Origin: Knoellia locipacati
GTDB taxonomy: Bacteria; Actinomycetota; Actinomycetes; Actinomycetales; Dermatophilaceae
NCBI RefSeq assembly: GCF_007992835.1
Contig: NZ_BKBA01000008.1
Span: 62,001-126,000, forward strand
Reading direction: 5' to 3'
Length of the DNA stretch: 64,000 bases
Below are positions 50,509 to 58,531 of this stretch, piece after piece. The position numbers and the translations under genes are program-made. How positions within the stretch are numbered: position 1 is the stretch's first letter; each line of letters begins with the position of its first letter. Under the pieces are notes generated by a model. It worked only from the letters and a program-made list of their open reading frames with translations, was not told the origin of the DNA and searched no databases.

Positions 50509-51345
50509 TCAGCGCTTCGCGAGCGAGGCCCGTGAGACGGGGAAGGTGAAGAACGTCGTCGGGAAGAGCTCGGGCTTGTGCGTGAAGTGCCACCACTCCT
50601 CGGGCAGGTTGGTGAAGCCCTCGGCGCCGAGCACGCCGACGAGGAGGTCGCGGTTCGCCCGCGCGGCCCCCGTGATCGCGGGATTGGCCGTGTGCGACAG
50701 GACGTCGAAGCAGTCGAACGCCGTCCCCATGTCGAGCGAGGCATCGGGGGCCCGGTCGGCCACCGGCCCGAAGCACGAGCCCGCGGGGTGGGGCGAGTGC
50801 GGCGTCGGGCCCGGGCGCGCGCCGATCGGCTGGATCGTCAGGTCGACCGTGCTCGCGCGGCTGTGGCCGGACTTGGCCGCGATGTAGCCGTCCTCGAACA
50901 GTCGCGACTTCTCGACCCGCGGATAGAACTCCGACTTCATCTGCTCGTCGCCGAGGTCCTCCGCCCACCGGACGAAGTGGTCGACGGCACCCTGCGGGCG
51001 GTAGCAGTCGTAGACCTTGAGGGTGAGCCCCTTGGGCCGCAGGGCGGTCTGGGCCCGCGAGAGCGCCTCGGCGGCGGGACGGGTGAGCAGGCACAGCGGT
51101 GCGCGGTAGTCGTCGATCCGCTCGCCGACGAAGTTGTGGTTCGTCGCGTAGCGGATCTCGTGGACGATCGTCGGGTCGACGTCGCGCAGGGCGACGATCT
51201 CCGGCGGGGCGCTCGGATGTCCCTGTGCAGCAGCGGCTCCCGCTCCCGCCGGCGCGGCGGCAGGGCCGGCGGCGACGGCGGCCGTCAGCGGGGCGGCGAC
51301 GAGGGAGAGTCCGAGGGCGAGCACGGGCAGGGCGCGACGAGTCAT
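50509..51345 (-). CDS. D-alanyl-D-alanine dipeptidase (M15D, VanX-like), secreted
   Basis: A 278-aa zinc peptidase of the VanX/DdpX type with a cleavable Sec signal (about residues 1-27, LPVLALGLSLVAAPLTAAVAA). Active-site marks: VYDCYRPQGAV (Arg-Pro substrate motif), SGHSRASTVDLTI (zinc His and Asp), and EEWWHFTHKP (catalytic Glu and zinc His). Being exported, it more likely trims D-Ala-D-Ala from peptidoglycan precursors or fragments for nutrition than confers vancomycin resistance; no vanHA genes are nearby. ATG at 51345. Confidence 0.88.
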   Translation of the reverse strand: MTRRALPVLALGLSLVAAPLTAAVAAGPAAAPAGAGAAAAQGHPSAPPEIVALRDVDPTIVHEIRYATNHNFVGERIDDYRAPLCLLTRPAAEALSRAQTALRPKGLTLKVYDCYRPQGAVDHFVRWAEDLGDEQMKSEFYPRVEKSRLFEDGYIAAKSGHSRASTVDLTIQPIGARPGPTPHSPHPAGSCFGPVADRAPDASLDMGTAFDCFDVLSHTANPAITGAARANRDLLVGVLGAEGFTNLPEEWWHFTHKPELFPTTFFTFPVSRASLAKR

Positions 51346-51394
51346 GCCACGTTCCTAGCAGCGTGCTCAGCGGGCCGCCACCGGAACGTTCCCG

Positions 51395-51859
51395 TCACCA
51401 CCAGGAGACGACGGCCGCGGCGCCACCGATGACGGCCGCGAAGCGCACCGCACGACCGACGAGCCCCGTCACGAGGAAGACGACCAGAGGCACGCGGAGC
51501 GCGCCCGCGAGGACGGCGATCACGGCATACGGCGGAAGCCCCACCACCGACGAGACGAGGAGCAGCCCGGCGGTGAACCACGGGCGTCCCTCCGTGCGGC
51601 AGCGCCACCGTTCGAGCGCGGCCTTGGCGCGGGGCTTCTGCATCCGCCGGGCCACGAAGCCGAAGCGCTCGAGCTCGCGGCCGCCGTAGTACCAGAAGAG
51701 CTTGCCGACCATCTGTCCCACGGACGACACGGCGATGATGACCCACGTGGGTGCCTCGCCCTGGGTGGCGGCGAGGGCGACGACCGCCTCGATGTTGATG
51801 AGGGGGATGAGGGCCGAGGCGACCGCGAACCCCGCGATGCTGAGGACCTCAGGCCACAT
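51395..51859 (-). CDS. VTT/YqaA-like small membrane protein
   Basis: A 154-aa integral membrane protein with about four helices. The pattern ALIPLINIEAVVALAATQG, SSVGQMVGKLFWYYGGRELERF and SSVVGLPPYAVIAVLAGALRVP resembles the VTT/SNARE-associated (DedA-related, YqaA) fold, with re-entrant loop prolines. ATG at 51859 overlaps the end of the upstream phosphatidyltransferase gene by 11 nt, indicating coupled translation and perhaps a joint role in membrane lipids. Confidence 0.65.
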   Translation of the reverse strand: MWPEVLSIAGFAVASALIPLINIEAVVALAATQGEAPTWVIIAVSSVGQMVGKLFWYYGGRELERFGFVARRMQKPRAKAALERWRCRTEGRPWFTAGLLLVSSVVGLPPYAVIAVLAGALRVPLVVFLVTGLVGRAVRFAAVIGGAAAVVSWW

Positions 51860-52481
51860 GCGTGGTCACCGGGTCCGGCAGGGGCAGCCCGATCCGAAGC
51901 AGTCGCGCAACCGACCAGCACTTGAGGACGAGCAGCGCGAGCGCGATCGCCAGGGCCACCTCCATCCACCCGGTGACGAGGAGCAGCACCGCGAACAGTG
52001 CGCTGTTGACGGCCTTCGCGGGCTTGGACCAGTTCCACAGCCAGATGGTGCGGTCGACGACGTAGAAGTAGTTGGGGCTGCGGATCGGCCACGCGAGGAA
52101 CGCGATGGACAGGAAGGTGTCGACGACCATGAACTCGGCGAGGTAGACGAACACCGCCGGTGCGAGGTCGGGCTGGAGCCACGCGAGCCCGACGTAGAAG
52201 GCGCCGGCGTTGAAGCGGTCCGAGAAGATGTCGAGCACGGCGCCGATGCGGGTCTCGCAACGGCGCAGCCGCGCCCACGTGCCGTCGAGGATGTCGCCGA
52301 CCCAGTAGATGCCGAGCGCGACGACGAGCAGGGTGAGGCTGCCTTCGAGCGCGCCCCACGCGGCCACGGCGGCCGAGCCGACCGTGCGCACGGCGGTGAT
52401 GACCGTCGCCCCGGTCCACAGGTGCTCGTGCAGGATCCCGACGTCGGCCGATGTCCCCCCAACCAGCACTGGTCCCGGCAT
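51849..52481 (-). CDS. CDP-alcohol phosphatidyltransferase family protein
   Basis: A 210-aa membrane enzyme that transfers a phosphatidyl group from CDP-diacylglycerol to an alcohol. The diagnostic motif D-x2-D-G-x2-A-R-x8-G-x3-D-x3-D is complete in DILDGTWARLRRC followed by RIGAVLDIFSD (near residues 60-85). About six helices. Acceptor alcohol unknown. The ATG at 52481 was chosen because TATCCT lies exactly 6 nt upstream; a GTG two codons earlier is less likely. Confidence 0.85.
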   Translation of the reverse strand: MPGPVLVGGTSADVGILHEHLWTGATVITAVRTVGSAAVAAWGALEGSLTLLVVALGIYWVGDILDGTWARLRRCETRIGAVLDIFSDRFNAGAFYVGLAWLQPDLAPAVFVYLAEFMVVDTFLSIAFLAWPIRSPNYFYVVDRTIWLWNWSKPAKAVNSALFAVLLLVTGWMEVALAIALALLVLKCWSVARLLRIGLPLPDPVTTHVA

Positions 52482-52487
52482 CTGCAC

Positions 52488-52493
52488 AGGATA
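52488..52493 (-). promoter_or_regulatory. Leaderless -10 element TATCCT
   Basis: TATCCT, 6 nt (GTGCAG) and ATG on the minus strand. Confidence 0.6.
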
Positions 52494-52520
52494 GGGGCCC
52501 GGCGTCGAACGCGTCCCGAC

Positions 52521-53444
52521 TCAGCCGAGAACCGCGGCGACGAGCAGGATGACCGGCACCGACCCCATCGTCGTGATGAGGATCGTGTCGCGCGCCAGCA
52601 CGGTGCCCCGGTCGTAGCGGGTCGCGTGGACGAAGATGTTCTGCGCGGTGGGCAGGGCCGACGTCACGACGATGGCGAGCAGCGCGTGCCCGTCGACACC
52701 GAGCGCGAAGCGAGCCACGGCATACGCGACGAGGGGTTGGACGACGAGCTTGAGGGCCGACGTGGTCGCCAGCTCGGCGACGGAGCCGGCGGCCCCGAGG
52801 CCGGGCCCGAGCCGCAGCGCGATGCCGTAGGCGAGGAGCATCGCGGGCACGGCGACGTTGCCGAGGAGCTCGAGCGGGTTGCCGACGAACTCCGGCAGCG
52901 TCCACCCGGTGAGCGAGAGCAGCAGGCCGATGAGGGAGCCGACGGTGAGCGGGTTGCGGAACGGCCGCGTGACGAGCTGCCCGATCGACGGAGCGCGCCC
53001 GAGGGCGTCGGCGTCGAGCAGGGCGAGGGCGATCGGCTGGAGCACGAGCAGCTGGAGGAGGAGCGTCGGTGCAACGAGGGCGGCGTCACCGAGCACGTAG
53101 CTCGCCACCGGGATGCCCAGGTTTCCCGCATTGACGTATGCCGCGGAGAGGGCGCCGATGGTCGCGTCACCGAGGCGTCGCCGCCAGAGGAATCGCGCGA
53201 GCAGGCCGTAGACCGTGACGGGCACGAGCACGGCGACGGTGGTGGCCACGAGGTTGGCCGACAGGACGTTGTGGACGTCCGCGCGGCTCAGCGTCACGAC
53301 CATGAGCGCGGGTGAGCCGACGAAGAACGCGACCTGTGACAGCACCCGCTGGGCGGTGAGGTCGACGATGCGCAGGTGGGCGAGGAGTGCGCCGACGGCG
53401 ATGACGACGCCGATGGTGGCGAACCCCGTGAAGACTCCCTGCAC
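52521..53444 (-). CDS. AEC-family transporter
   Basis: A 307-aa carrier of the auxin efflux carrier (AEC) family with about ten helices in two halves. Landmarks are AYVNAGNLGIPVASYVLGDAA (the Asn-containing crossover of the first half), PLTVGSLIGLLLSLTG, and SALPTAQNIFVHATRY in the second half. Bacterial members carry organic acids such as malate or malonate. GTG at 53444 is 6 nt after TAACCT, so it is predicted leaderless. Monocistronic, followed by a 29-nt gap to the phosphatidyltransferase promoter. Confidence 0.85.
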   Translation of the reverse strand: MQGVFTGFATIGVVIAVGALLAHLRIVDLTAQRVLSQVAFFVGSPALMVVTLSRADVHNVLSANLVATTVAVLVPVTVYGLLARFLWRRRLGDATIGALSAAYVNAGNLGIPVASYVLGDAALVAPTLLLQLLVLQPIALALLDADALGRAPSIGQLVTRPFRNPLTVGSLIGLLLSLTGWTLPEFVGNPLELLGNVAVPAMLLAYGIALRLGPGLGAAGSVAELATTSALKLVVQPLVAYAVARFALGVDGHALLAIVVTSALPTAQNIFVHATRYDRGTVLARDTILITTMGSVPVILLVAAVLG

Positions 53445-53450
53445 GGCGCA

Positions 53451-53456
53451 AGGTTA
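53451..53456 (-). promoter_or_regulatory. Leaderless -10 element TAACCT
   Basis: TAACCT, 6 nt (TGCGCC) and GTG on the minus strand. Confidence 0.6.
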
Positions 53457-53495
53457 GGGGTGCGGCCGCGGCGGTGCGCGAGACGACCATCTCCT

Positions 53496-53529
53496 GGTGA
53501 GACGACCATGGAGATGTGGTCGTCTCACC
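53496..53529. terminator. GGTGAGACGACCA / TGGTCGTCTCACC hairpin
   Basis: Perfect 13-bp arms (53496-53508, 53517-53529), preceded by a partial extra copy of AGACGACCAT. It lies downstream of the CoA synthetase gene on the minus strand and shares its core with 20012-20076. Confidence 0.65.
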
Positions 53530-53591
53530 AAAGCGTGCTCGTCTGGTGGCAGCCGGGCGGTGGCGGCGGTGCGGGCGGCGTCGGAGAGCAG

Positions 53592-55502
53592 TCAGCCGCC
53601 GGGTCGCAGGACCGGCCCCAGGGTGTCGAGCACCGACGCGTCCTCGATCGTCCCGGGCACGGTCGGCGTGCGACCGTCGGCGATCTCGCGCATCGTCTTG
53701 CGCAGGATCTTGCCCGAGCGCGTCTTGGGCAGCGCGGCGACGATGTCGACCTGGCGCAGTGCGGCGACCGCGCCCACCTCGTCGCGCACACGCTTGACGA
53801 GCTCGGCCCGGATCCGCTCGCCCTCGGCACCCGTGCCGTCGACACCGCCCTTGAGGACAACGAGGCCACGGGGCAGCTGTCCCTTGAGCTCGTCGGCGAC
53901 GCCGATGACTGCGCACTCCGCGACGTCGGGGTGGCCGGCGAGGGCGGCCTCGATCGACCCGGTCGAGAGACGGTGCCCGGCGACGTTGAGGACGTCGTCG
54001 GTGCGGCCCATGACGAAGAGGTAGCCGTCCTCGTCGACGAGCCCGCCGTCGCCGGTGGCGTAGAAGCCGGGGTAGGTCGAGAGGTAGCCGTCGACGTAGC
54101 GCTGGTCGTCGCCCCACAGCGTGGCGAGCGTCCCCGGAGGCAGCGGCAGGCGGATCGCGATCGCGCCCTCCTCGCCGGCCGGCAGCGGGGCACCGGTCTC
54201 GTCGAGGATGGAGACGGCATACCCGGGCATGGGCACGGTGGGGGAGCCGGCCTTGATCGGCATCGGCTCCAGCCCCCGTGGGTTCGCCGCGATGGGCCAC
54301 CCGGTCTCGGTCTGCCACCAGTTGTCGACCACGGGCACGCCGAGGGTCGACGTCGCCCACTCATAGGTGTCGGGGTCGAGTCGCTCGCCCGCGAGGAAGA
54401 CGGTCTCGAGCGTGGAGATGTCGTGCTCGCGGAGCAGCTCACCCCTGGGGTCGTCCCGCTTGATCGCCCGGTAGGCCGTGGGCGCCGTGAACATCGCCTT
54501 GACCCCGTGCTCGGCGATGACCCTCCAGAAGGCCCCGGCATCGGGCGTCCCCACCGGCTTGCCCTCGTAGAGCACGGTGGTCGCGCCGGTGAGCAGCGGC
54601 GCGTAGACGATGTAGGAGTGACCGACGACCCACCCGACGTCGCTCGCGGTGAACCACACGTCACCGGGCCCGATGTCGTAGACGTTGCTCATCGACCACC
54701 GCAGCGCGACGGCGTGGCCGCCGTTGTCGCGGACGATGCCCTTGGGCCGCCCCGTCGTCCCCGAGGTGTAGAGGACGTAGAGCGGGTCCGTCGCGGCGAC
54801 CTCGACGCAGTCGGCCGGCTCCGCATCGGCGACGAGCTCGTCCCAGTCCATCTCCTCCCACTCGGTGTCGCGCTCGCCGACCGCGGCGCGGGCCTGCTCG
54901 CGCTGGAAGACGATGACCGACTCGGGCTTGTGGCTGCTGCGGTCGAGGGCCGCGTCGAGCATCGGCTTGTACTCGACGACGCGGCTCGGCTCGATGCCGC
55001 AGCTCGCGGCGACGACGACCTTGGGCTGGGCGTCCTCGATCCGGGCGGCGAGCTCCGCCGGCGCGAACCCGCCGAAGACGACCGAGTGGATCGCGCCGAG
55101 CCGGGCGCACGCGAGCATCGCGACGACGGCCTCGGGCACCATCGGCATGTAGACGACGACCCGGTCGCCCTTCTCGACCCCCAGGCTCGCGAGCGCACCA
55201 GCGAACGTTGACACGCGAGCCAGCAGGCCGGCATACGTGATGGTCTGCTTCGTGCCGGTGACGGGACTGTCGTGGATGAGCGCCGGCTGGTCGCCCCGGC
55301 CGTCGCGCACGTGCCGGTCGAGCGCGTTGAAGCAGGTGTTGAGGGTGGCGCCGGAGAACCAGCGGTAGAGCGGTGGGTTCGAGTCGTCGAGCACCGTCGT
55401 CGGGGGCGTCACCCACTCGATGCCGTCCGCGGCGGCGCGCCAGAAGGTGTCCGGGTCCTCGAGGGACTGCGCGTATGCCGTGCGGTAGGCGTCGGTGCTC
55501 AT
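53592..55502 (-). CDS. Propionyl-CoA / acetyl-CoA synthetase (PrpE-like)
   Basis: A 636-aa acyl-CoA synthetase of the Acs/PrpE group; it activates a short-chain acid through an acyl-adenylate. It has the Acs-type N-terminus (WRAAADGIEWVTPPTTV, then FNALDRHVRDGRGDQPALI), YTSGTTGRPKGIVRDNGGHA, SDVGWVVGHSYIVYAPLL, NWWQTETGWPI, TGDGGLVDEDGYLFVMGRTDDVLNVAGHR and SGKILRKTMREIA with the catalytic (acetylatable) lysine. The IVRDNGGHA sequence and length favour PrpE over AcsA. ATG at 55502. A tRNA-Ser lies upstream on the other strand. Confidence 0.85.
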   Translation of the reverse strand: MSTDAYRTAYAQSLEDPDTFWRAAADGIEWVTPPTTVLDDSNPPLYRWFSGATLNTCFNALDRHVRDGRGDQPALIHDSPVTGTKQTITYAGLLARVSTFAGALASLGVEKGDRVVVYMPMVPEAVVAMLACARLGAIHSVVFGGFAPAELAARIEDAQPKVVVAASCGIEPSRVVEYKPMLDAALDRSSHKPESVIVFQREQARAAVGERDTEWEEMDWDELVADAEPADCVEVAATDPLYVLYTSGTTGRPKGIVRDNGGHAVALRWSMSNVYDIGPGDVWFTASDVGWVVGHSYIVYAPLLTGATTVLYEGKPVGTPDAGAFWRVIAEHGVKAMFTAPTAYRAIKRDDPRGELLREHDISTLETVFLAGERLDPDTYEWATSTLGVPVVDNWWQTETGWPIAANPRGLEPMPIKAGSPTVPMPGYAVSILDETGAPLPAGEEGAIAIRLPLPPGTLATLWGDDQRYVDGYLSTYPGFYATGDGGLVDEDGYLFVMGRTDDVLNVAGHRLSTGSIEAALAGHPDVAECAVIGVADELKGQLPRGLVVLKGGVDGTGAEGERIRAELVKRVRDEVGAVAALRQVDIVAALPKTRSGKILRKTMREIADGRTPTVPGTIEDASVLDTLGPVLRPGG

Positions 55503-55626
55503 GTCGCCATCGTGGGGGTCGGGAGGGGGCCGCGACCAGTGGTTCGACGAACGGCGAGCCGAGCGGCGGAGGGGGAGCGGCGAGCGGATTTCGTCGGCGT
55601 TGCGCGCTCGGGTAACCTCCTCCGTT

Positions 55627-55711
55627 GGAGGATTCGCATAGTGGCCTAGTGCGCACGCTTGGAAAGCGTGTTGGGTTAACGCCCTCAGGGGTTCGAATCC
55701 CCTATCCTCCG
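55627..55711 (+). tRNA. tRNA-Ser (GGA), CCA not encoded
   Basis: Acceptor GGAGGAT pairs with ATCCTCC plus discriminator G. The anticodon stem-loop CACGCTTGGAAAGCGTG gives anticodon GGA. A long variable arm and T-loop GTTCGAATC follow. 85 nt; the bases after the discriminator are CTC, so CCA must be added enzymatically. Confidence 0.95.
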
Positions 55712-55716
55712 CTCCA

Positions 55717-55749
55717 AGAAGGGCCCCGACCATGTGTCGGGGCCCTTCT
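55717..55749 (+). terminator. tRNA-Ser terminator
   Basis: AGAAGGGCCCCGAC (55717-55730) pairs perfectly with GTCGGGGCCCTTCT (55736-55749), 6 nt past the tRNA. Confidence 0.8.
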
Positions 55750-55822
55750 GCGTGCCCGGCACGACTTGGCCCGACGGTCGGATGTGCGGACAGGAGGGGC
55801 CCCGTTCTGCCACGATCTGGCC

Positions 55823-56578
55823 ATGACGACCGGGGTGGGGCACACGGTGCTGGGGGCCGAGCCCGCAGGAGTGCGGCGAGCGGTCTGGCTGCGACGCCTC
55901 CTCGGCGCGCTCATCGTCGCCGCCTGGGTGGCCTGGTTGGTGCCGTCGTGGATGTCCTCCCTGAACGAGGTGCAAGCGCGCGACGTCTTGCAGGACGTGC
56001 GCGCGGAGAGAGTTGTCGCGTTCGTCGCCGCCGACCTGGTCCGGCCGAACACGATGCGCTTCTCCGCGCTCGGGACGACCTGGGACATGGACACGCCCGG
56101 AGCCGATGCCGACGGACGGCCTGAAGAGGGCCCGGCCATGCAGCTTGTCTACTCGGTCGAGGGCGACGTGAGGCCGCGATGGCTGCCGGAACCGCCCCCA
56201 CTCATCGGTGACCAGGACGTGTTCGCCGCCCTCAAGGCCTCGGGCGCGCAACCGTTCACGCCCGAGACATTCCCTCCCAACCGTGACTGGGTGGCCTTTC
56301 CAGCCCTGTTCGCGTCGATCGCCGCCCTGGTCTCGCTGCTGACCACGACGCCGACGCGTGGGACCCGGCCGTTCTGGGTCTTCGCGGGAAGTCTGGGCAT
56401 GGGCCTGGGCGTCGTCGGGTATGCCGTCGCCGAGCTCTGGTGGCCCCGCACCTCCGTGCCCCCGGAGCAGGGCCCGGACGGGGAGGACGTCGAGCGCCGG
56501 CTGCGGTGGTGGCACGGGCTCGGCGTGGCGGTCGTCGGCGGTCTCGTCGTCGCCGGGCTCCGCGCCGTCATCACCTGA
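55823..56578 (+). CDS. Membrane protein of unknown function (251 aa)
   Basis: Unrecognised. One helix lies near residues 25-45 (RLLGALIVAAWVAWLVPSWM), a roughly 100-residue extracytoplasmic region follows with LRAERVVAFVAADL-like and TMRFSALGTTWDMD segments, then three helices at about 155-175, 185-205 and 228-250. The architecture (helix, beta-rich ectodomain, helices) suggests an envelope protein. ATG 55823; CACGAT lies 6 nt upstream, a near match to the leaderless -10. It stands alone between the tRNA and the salvage locus. Confidence 0.55.
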   Translation: MTTGVGHTVLGAEPAGVRRAVWLRRLLGALIVAAWVAWLVPSWMSSLNEVQARDVLQDVRAERVVAFVAADLVRPNTMRFSALGTTWDMDTPGADADGRPEEGPAMQLVYSVEGDVRPRWLPEPPPLIGDQDVFAALKASGAQPFTPETFPPNRDWVAFPALFASIAALVSLLTTTPTRGTRPFWVFAGSLGMGLGVVGYAVAELWWPRTSVPPEQGPDGEDVERRLRWWHGLGVAVVGGLVVAGLRAVIT

Positions 56579-56667
56579 CCTCTCGTCCGACCTCCCGCAC
56601 GTGACCGCTGCGTATCTGTTGCGCATGTCCGGAGGTGTGGCTAAGTTCCATTGGCAACACCAAGTGC

Positions 56668-56680
56668 GTGAATGGTTCAC
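56668..56680. promoter_or_regulatory. Operator-like GTGAATGGTTCAC before nagZ
   Basis: A 13-bp near-palindrome (GTGAA-TGG-TTCAC) followed by ATCG. A related GTGATTCACATTG occurs at 62572-62584 before murQ. It is a possible MurR site common to both transcripts. Confidence 0.45.
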
Positions 56681-56712
56681 ATCGTCGTGGACCTCGAGAG
56701 ACCGGAGATGTC

Positions 56713-58518
56713 ATGCCCCGTTCGTCCGTCACCCGCCGCACCGCGATCGCCTCGGCGGTCGCGGCGACCCTCGCCGCCGGCGCGATCCCGGTCACGACGG
56801 CGGACGCCGCCGTCCCCGCGGGTCCCAAGGGCTGGGTCCAGTCGACCCTCGTCCGGATGACGCTGGAGGAGAAGGTCGGCCAGCTCTTCGTCCAGCAGGT
56901 CTACGGCCAGGACGCGACGACCCCGGACTCGCGCAACCTTCCCCTCTACGGGGTCTCAACTCCCGCCGAGGTGGTGCAGAAGTACCACCTCGGCGGTGTC
57001 ATCTACTTCGCGTGGACCGACAGCGTCAAGAACCCGCAGCAGATCGCCGGGCTCTCCAACGGTCTCCAGCAGGCGGCGCTGACCCAGCAGTCCAAGGTGC
57101 GCATCCCCCTGCAGGTCGCGACCGACCAGGAGCAGGGCGTCGTGACGCGCATCGGCCCGCCCGCCACCCAGTTCCCCGGCTCGATGGCGCTCGGCGCGAG
57201 CCGCTCGGCCGACGACGCCCGCACCGCCGCCGCGATCACCGGCGAGGAGCTGCGCGCGATGGGCGTCAACACGAACTTCGCCCCCGACGCCGACGTCAAC
57301 GTCAACCCGCTCAACCCCGTCATCGGCACCCGCTCGTTCTCGAGCAAGCCCGAGCTCGCCGCGCAGATGGTCGCCGCGCAGGTCGCGGGCTACCAGGAGG
57401 ACGGCAAGGTCGCCGCGAGCGCCAAGCACTTCCCGGGCCACGGCGACACCGCCACCGACAGCCACGTCGCCTTCCCGATCATCACCCACAGCCGTGAGCA
57501 GTGGGAGCAGCTCGACGCCCCGCCGTTCAAGGCCGCCATCGCGCAGGGCATCGACATGATCATGACGGCGCACCTCGCCTTCCCCGCGCTCGACGACTCG
57601 GGCAACCCCGCCACCCTGAGCAAGCCGATCATGACCGACCTGCTGCGTGGCGAGCTCGGCTACAAGGGCGTCATCGTCACCGACGCGCTCGAGATGCAGG
57701 GCGTGCGCGACCTCTACGGCGACGAGGAGGTCGCCGTCCGTGCCCTCGAGGCCGGCGTGGACCAGCTCCTCATGACCCCGGCGATGGACAAGGCCTACGC
57801 GGCCGTCATCGACGCCGTGAAGACCGGCCGGATCAGCCAGGCCGACCTCGACGCCAAGGTGCGTCGGGTCCTCGAGCTCAAGGTCAAGCGCGGCATCGTC
57901 GCCGACCCGATGGTCGACCCCGCCGCACTGGGCTCCGTCGTCGGCACCACCGAGCACCTCGCCACGGCTGACGCCATCACCAACCGCACGAGCACCCTCG
58001 TCAAGAACGACGCCAAGGTCCTGCCGCTCGCCACCAACGGCAAGAAGGTCCTCGTCACCGGCTACGGCGTGACGACGACCCAGATCCTCGCCGACGGCCT
58101 CGCCAAGGCCGGCTCCACGACGACGGTCAACCAGACCGGCACCTCGCCCACCGACGCCCAGATCGCCTCGGCGGTCGCCTCGGCCCAGGGCAAGGACGCC
58201 GTCGTCGTCACGACGATGAAGGCCTGGGACACCAACGTCACCGACAAGCGCGGCGGCCAGCAGAAGCTCGTCAAGGCGTTGCAGGACACCGGGATCCCGG
58301 TGATCGTCGTCGCCACGCGCGACCCCTACGACATCGCCTACCTGCCCGGCACCACGACCTACCTGTCGACCTACTCCTACAGCCCGGTCGCCATCGAGGC
58401 CGCGGCCCGCGTCATCTCCGGCGCGGTCGCACCGACCGGCAAGCTCCCCGTCGACATCCCCGCTAAGGGCGCGCCGAGCACCGTGCTCTTCCCCTTCGGC
58501 CACGGCCTCACCTACTGA
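56713..58518 (+). CDS. nagZ: Exo-beta-N-acetylglucosaminidase NagZ (GH3), exported
   Basis: A 601-aa glycoside hydrolase family 3 enzyme that releases N-acetylglucosamine from the non-reducing end of peptidoglycan fragments. A Tat-type leader (VTRRTAIASAVAATLAAG, cleavage near ADAAVP) precedes the barrel. GVIYFAWTDS and the GlcNAc-specific KHFPGHGDTATDSHVAFP (catalytic His-Asp dyad), then VIVTDALEMQGV with the nucleophile Asp, mark NagZ rather than other GH3 enzymes. A second alpha/beta domain (about 400-600) is present, as in the Bacillus secreted enzyme. ATG 56713 after GGAGATG-type site. First gene of the salvage operon. Confidence 0.88.
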   Translation: MPRSSVTRRTAIASAVAATLAAGAIPVTTADAAVPAGPKGWVQSTLVRMTLEEKVGQLFVQQVYGQDATTPDSRNLPLYGVSTPAEVVQKYHLGGVIYFAWTDSVKNPQQIAGLSNGLQQAALTQQSKVRIPLQVATDQEQGVVTRIGPPATQFPGSMALGASRSADDARTAAAITGEELRAMGVNTNFAPDADVNVNPLNPVIGTRSFSSKPELAAQMVAAQVAGYQEDGKVAASAKHFPGHGDTATDSHVAFPIITHSREQWEQLDAPPFKAAIAQGIDMIMTAHLAFPALDDSGNPATLSKPIMTDLLRGELGYKGVIVTDALEMQGVRDLYGDEEVAVRALEAGVDQLLMTPAMDKAYAAVIDAVKTGRISQADLDAKVRRVLELKVKRGIVADPMVDPAALGSVVGTTEHLATADAITNRTSTLVKNDAKVLPLATNGKKVLVTGYGVTTTQILADGLAKAGSTTTVNQTGTSPTDAQIASAVASAQGKDAVVVTTMKAWDTNVTDKRGGQQKLVKALQDTGIPVIVVATRDPYDIAYLPGTTTYLSTYSYSPVAIEAAARVISGAVAPTGKLPVDIPAKGAPSTVLFPFGHGLTY

Positions 58519-58531
58519 GTGGAGATCTGAC

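Noticed and set aside
50509-51345. Vancomycin-resistance gene vanX
   Set aside because: The protein has a secretion signal and no vanH/vanA neighbours. VanX acts in the cytoplasm, so a nutritional or wall-trimming dipeptidase is more likely.
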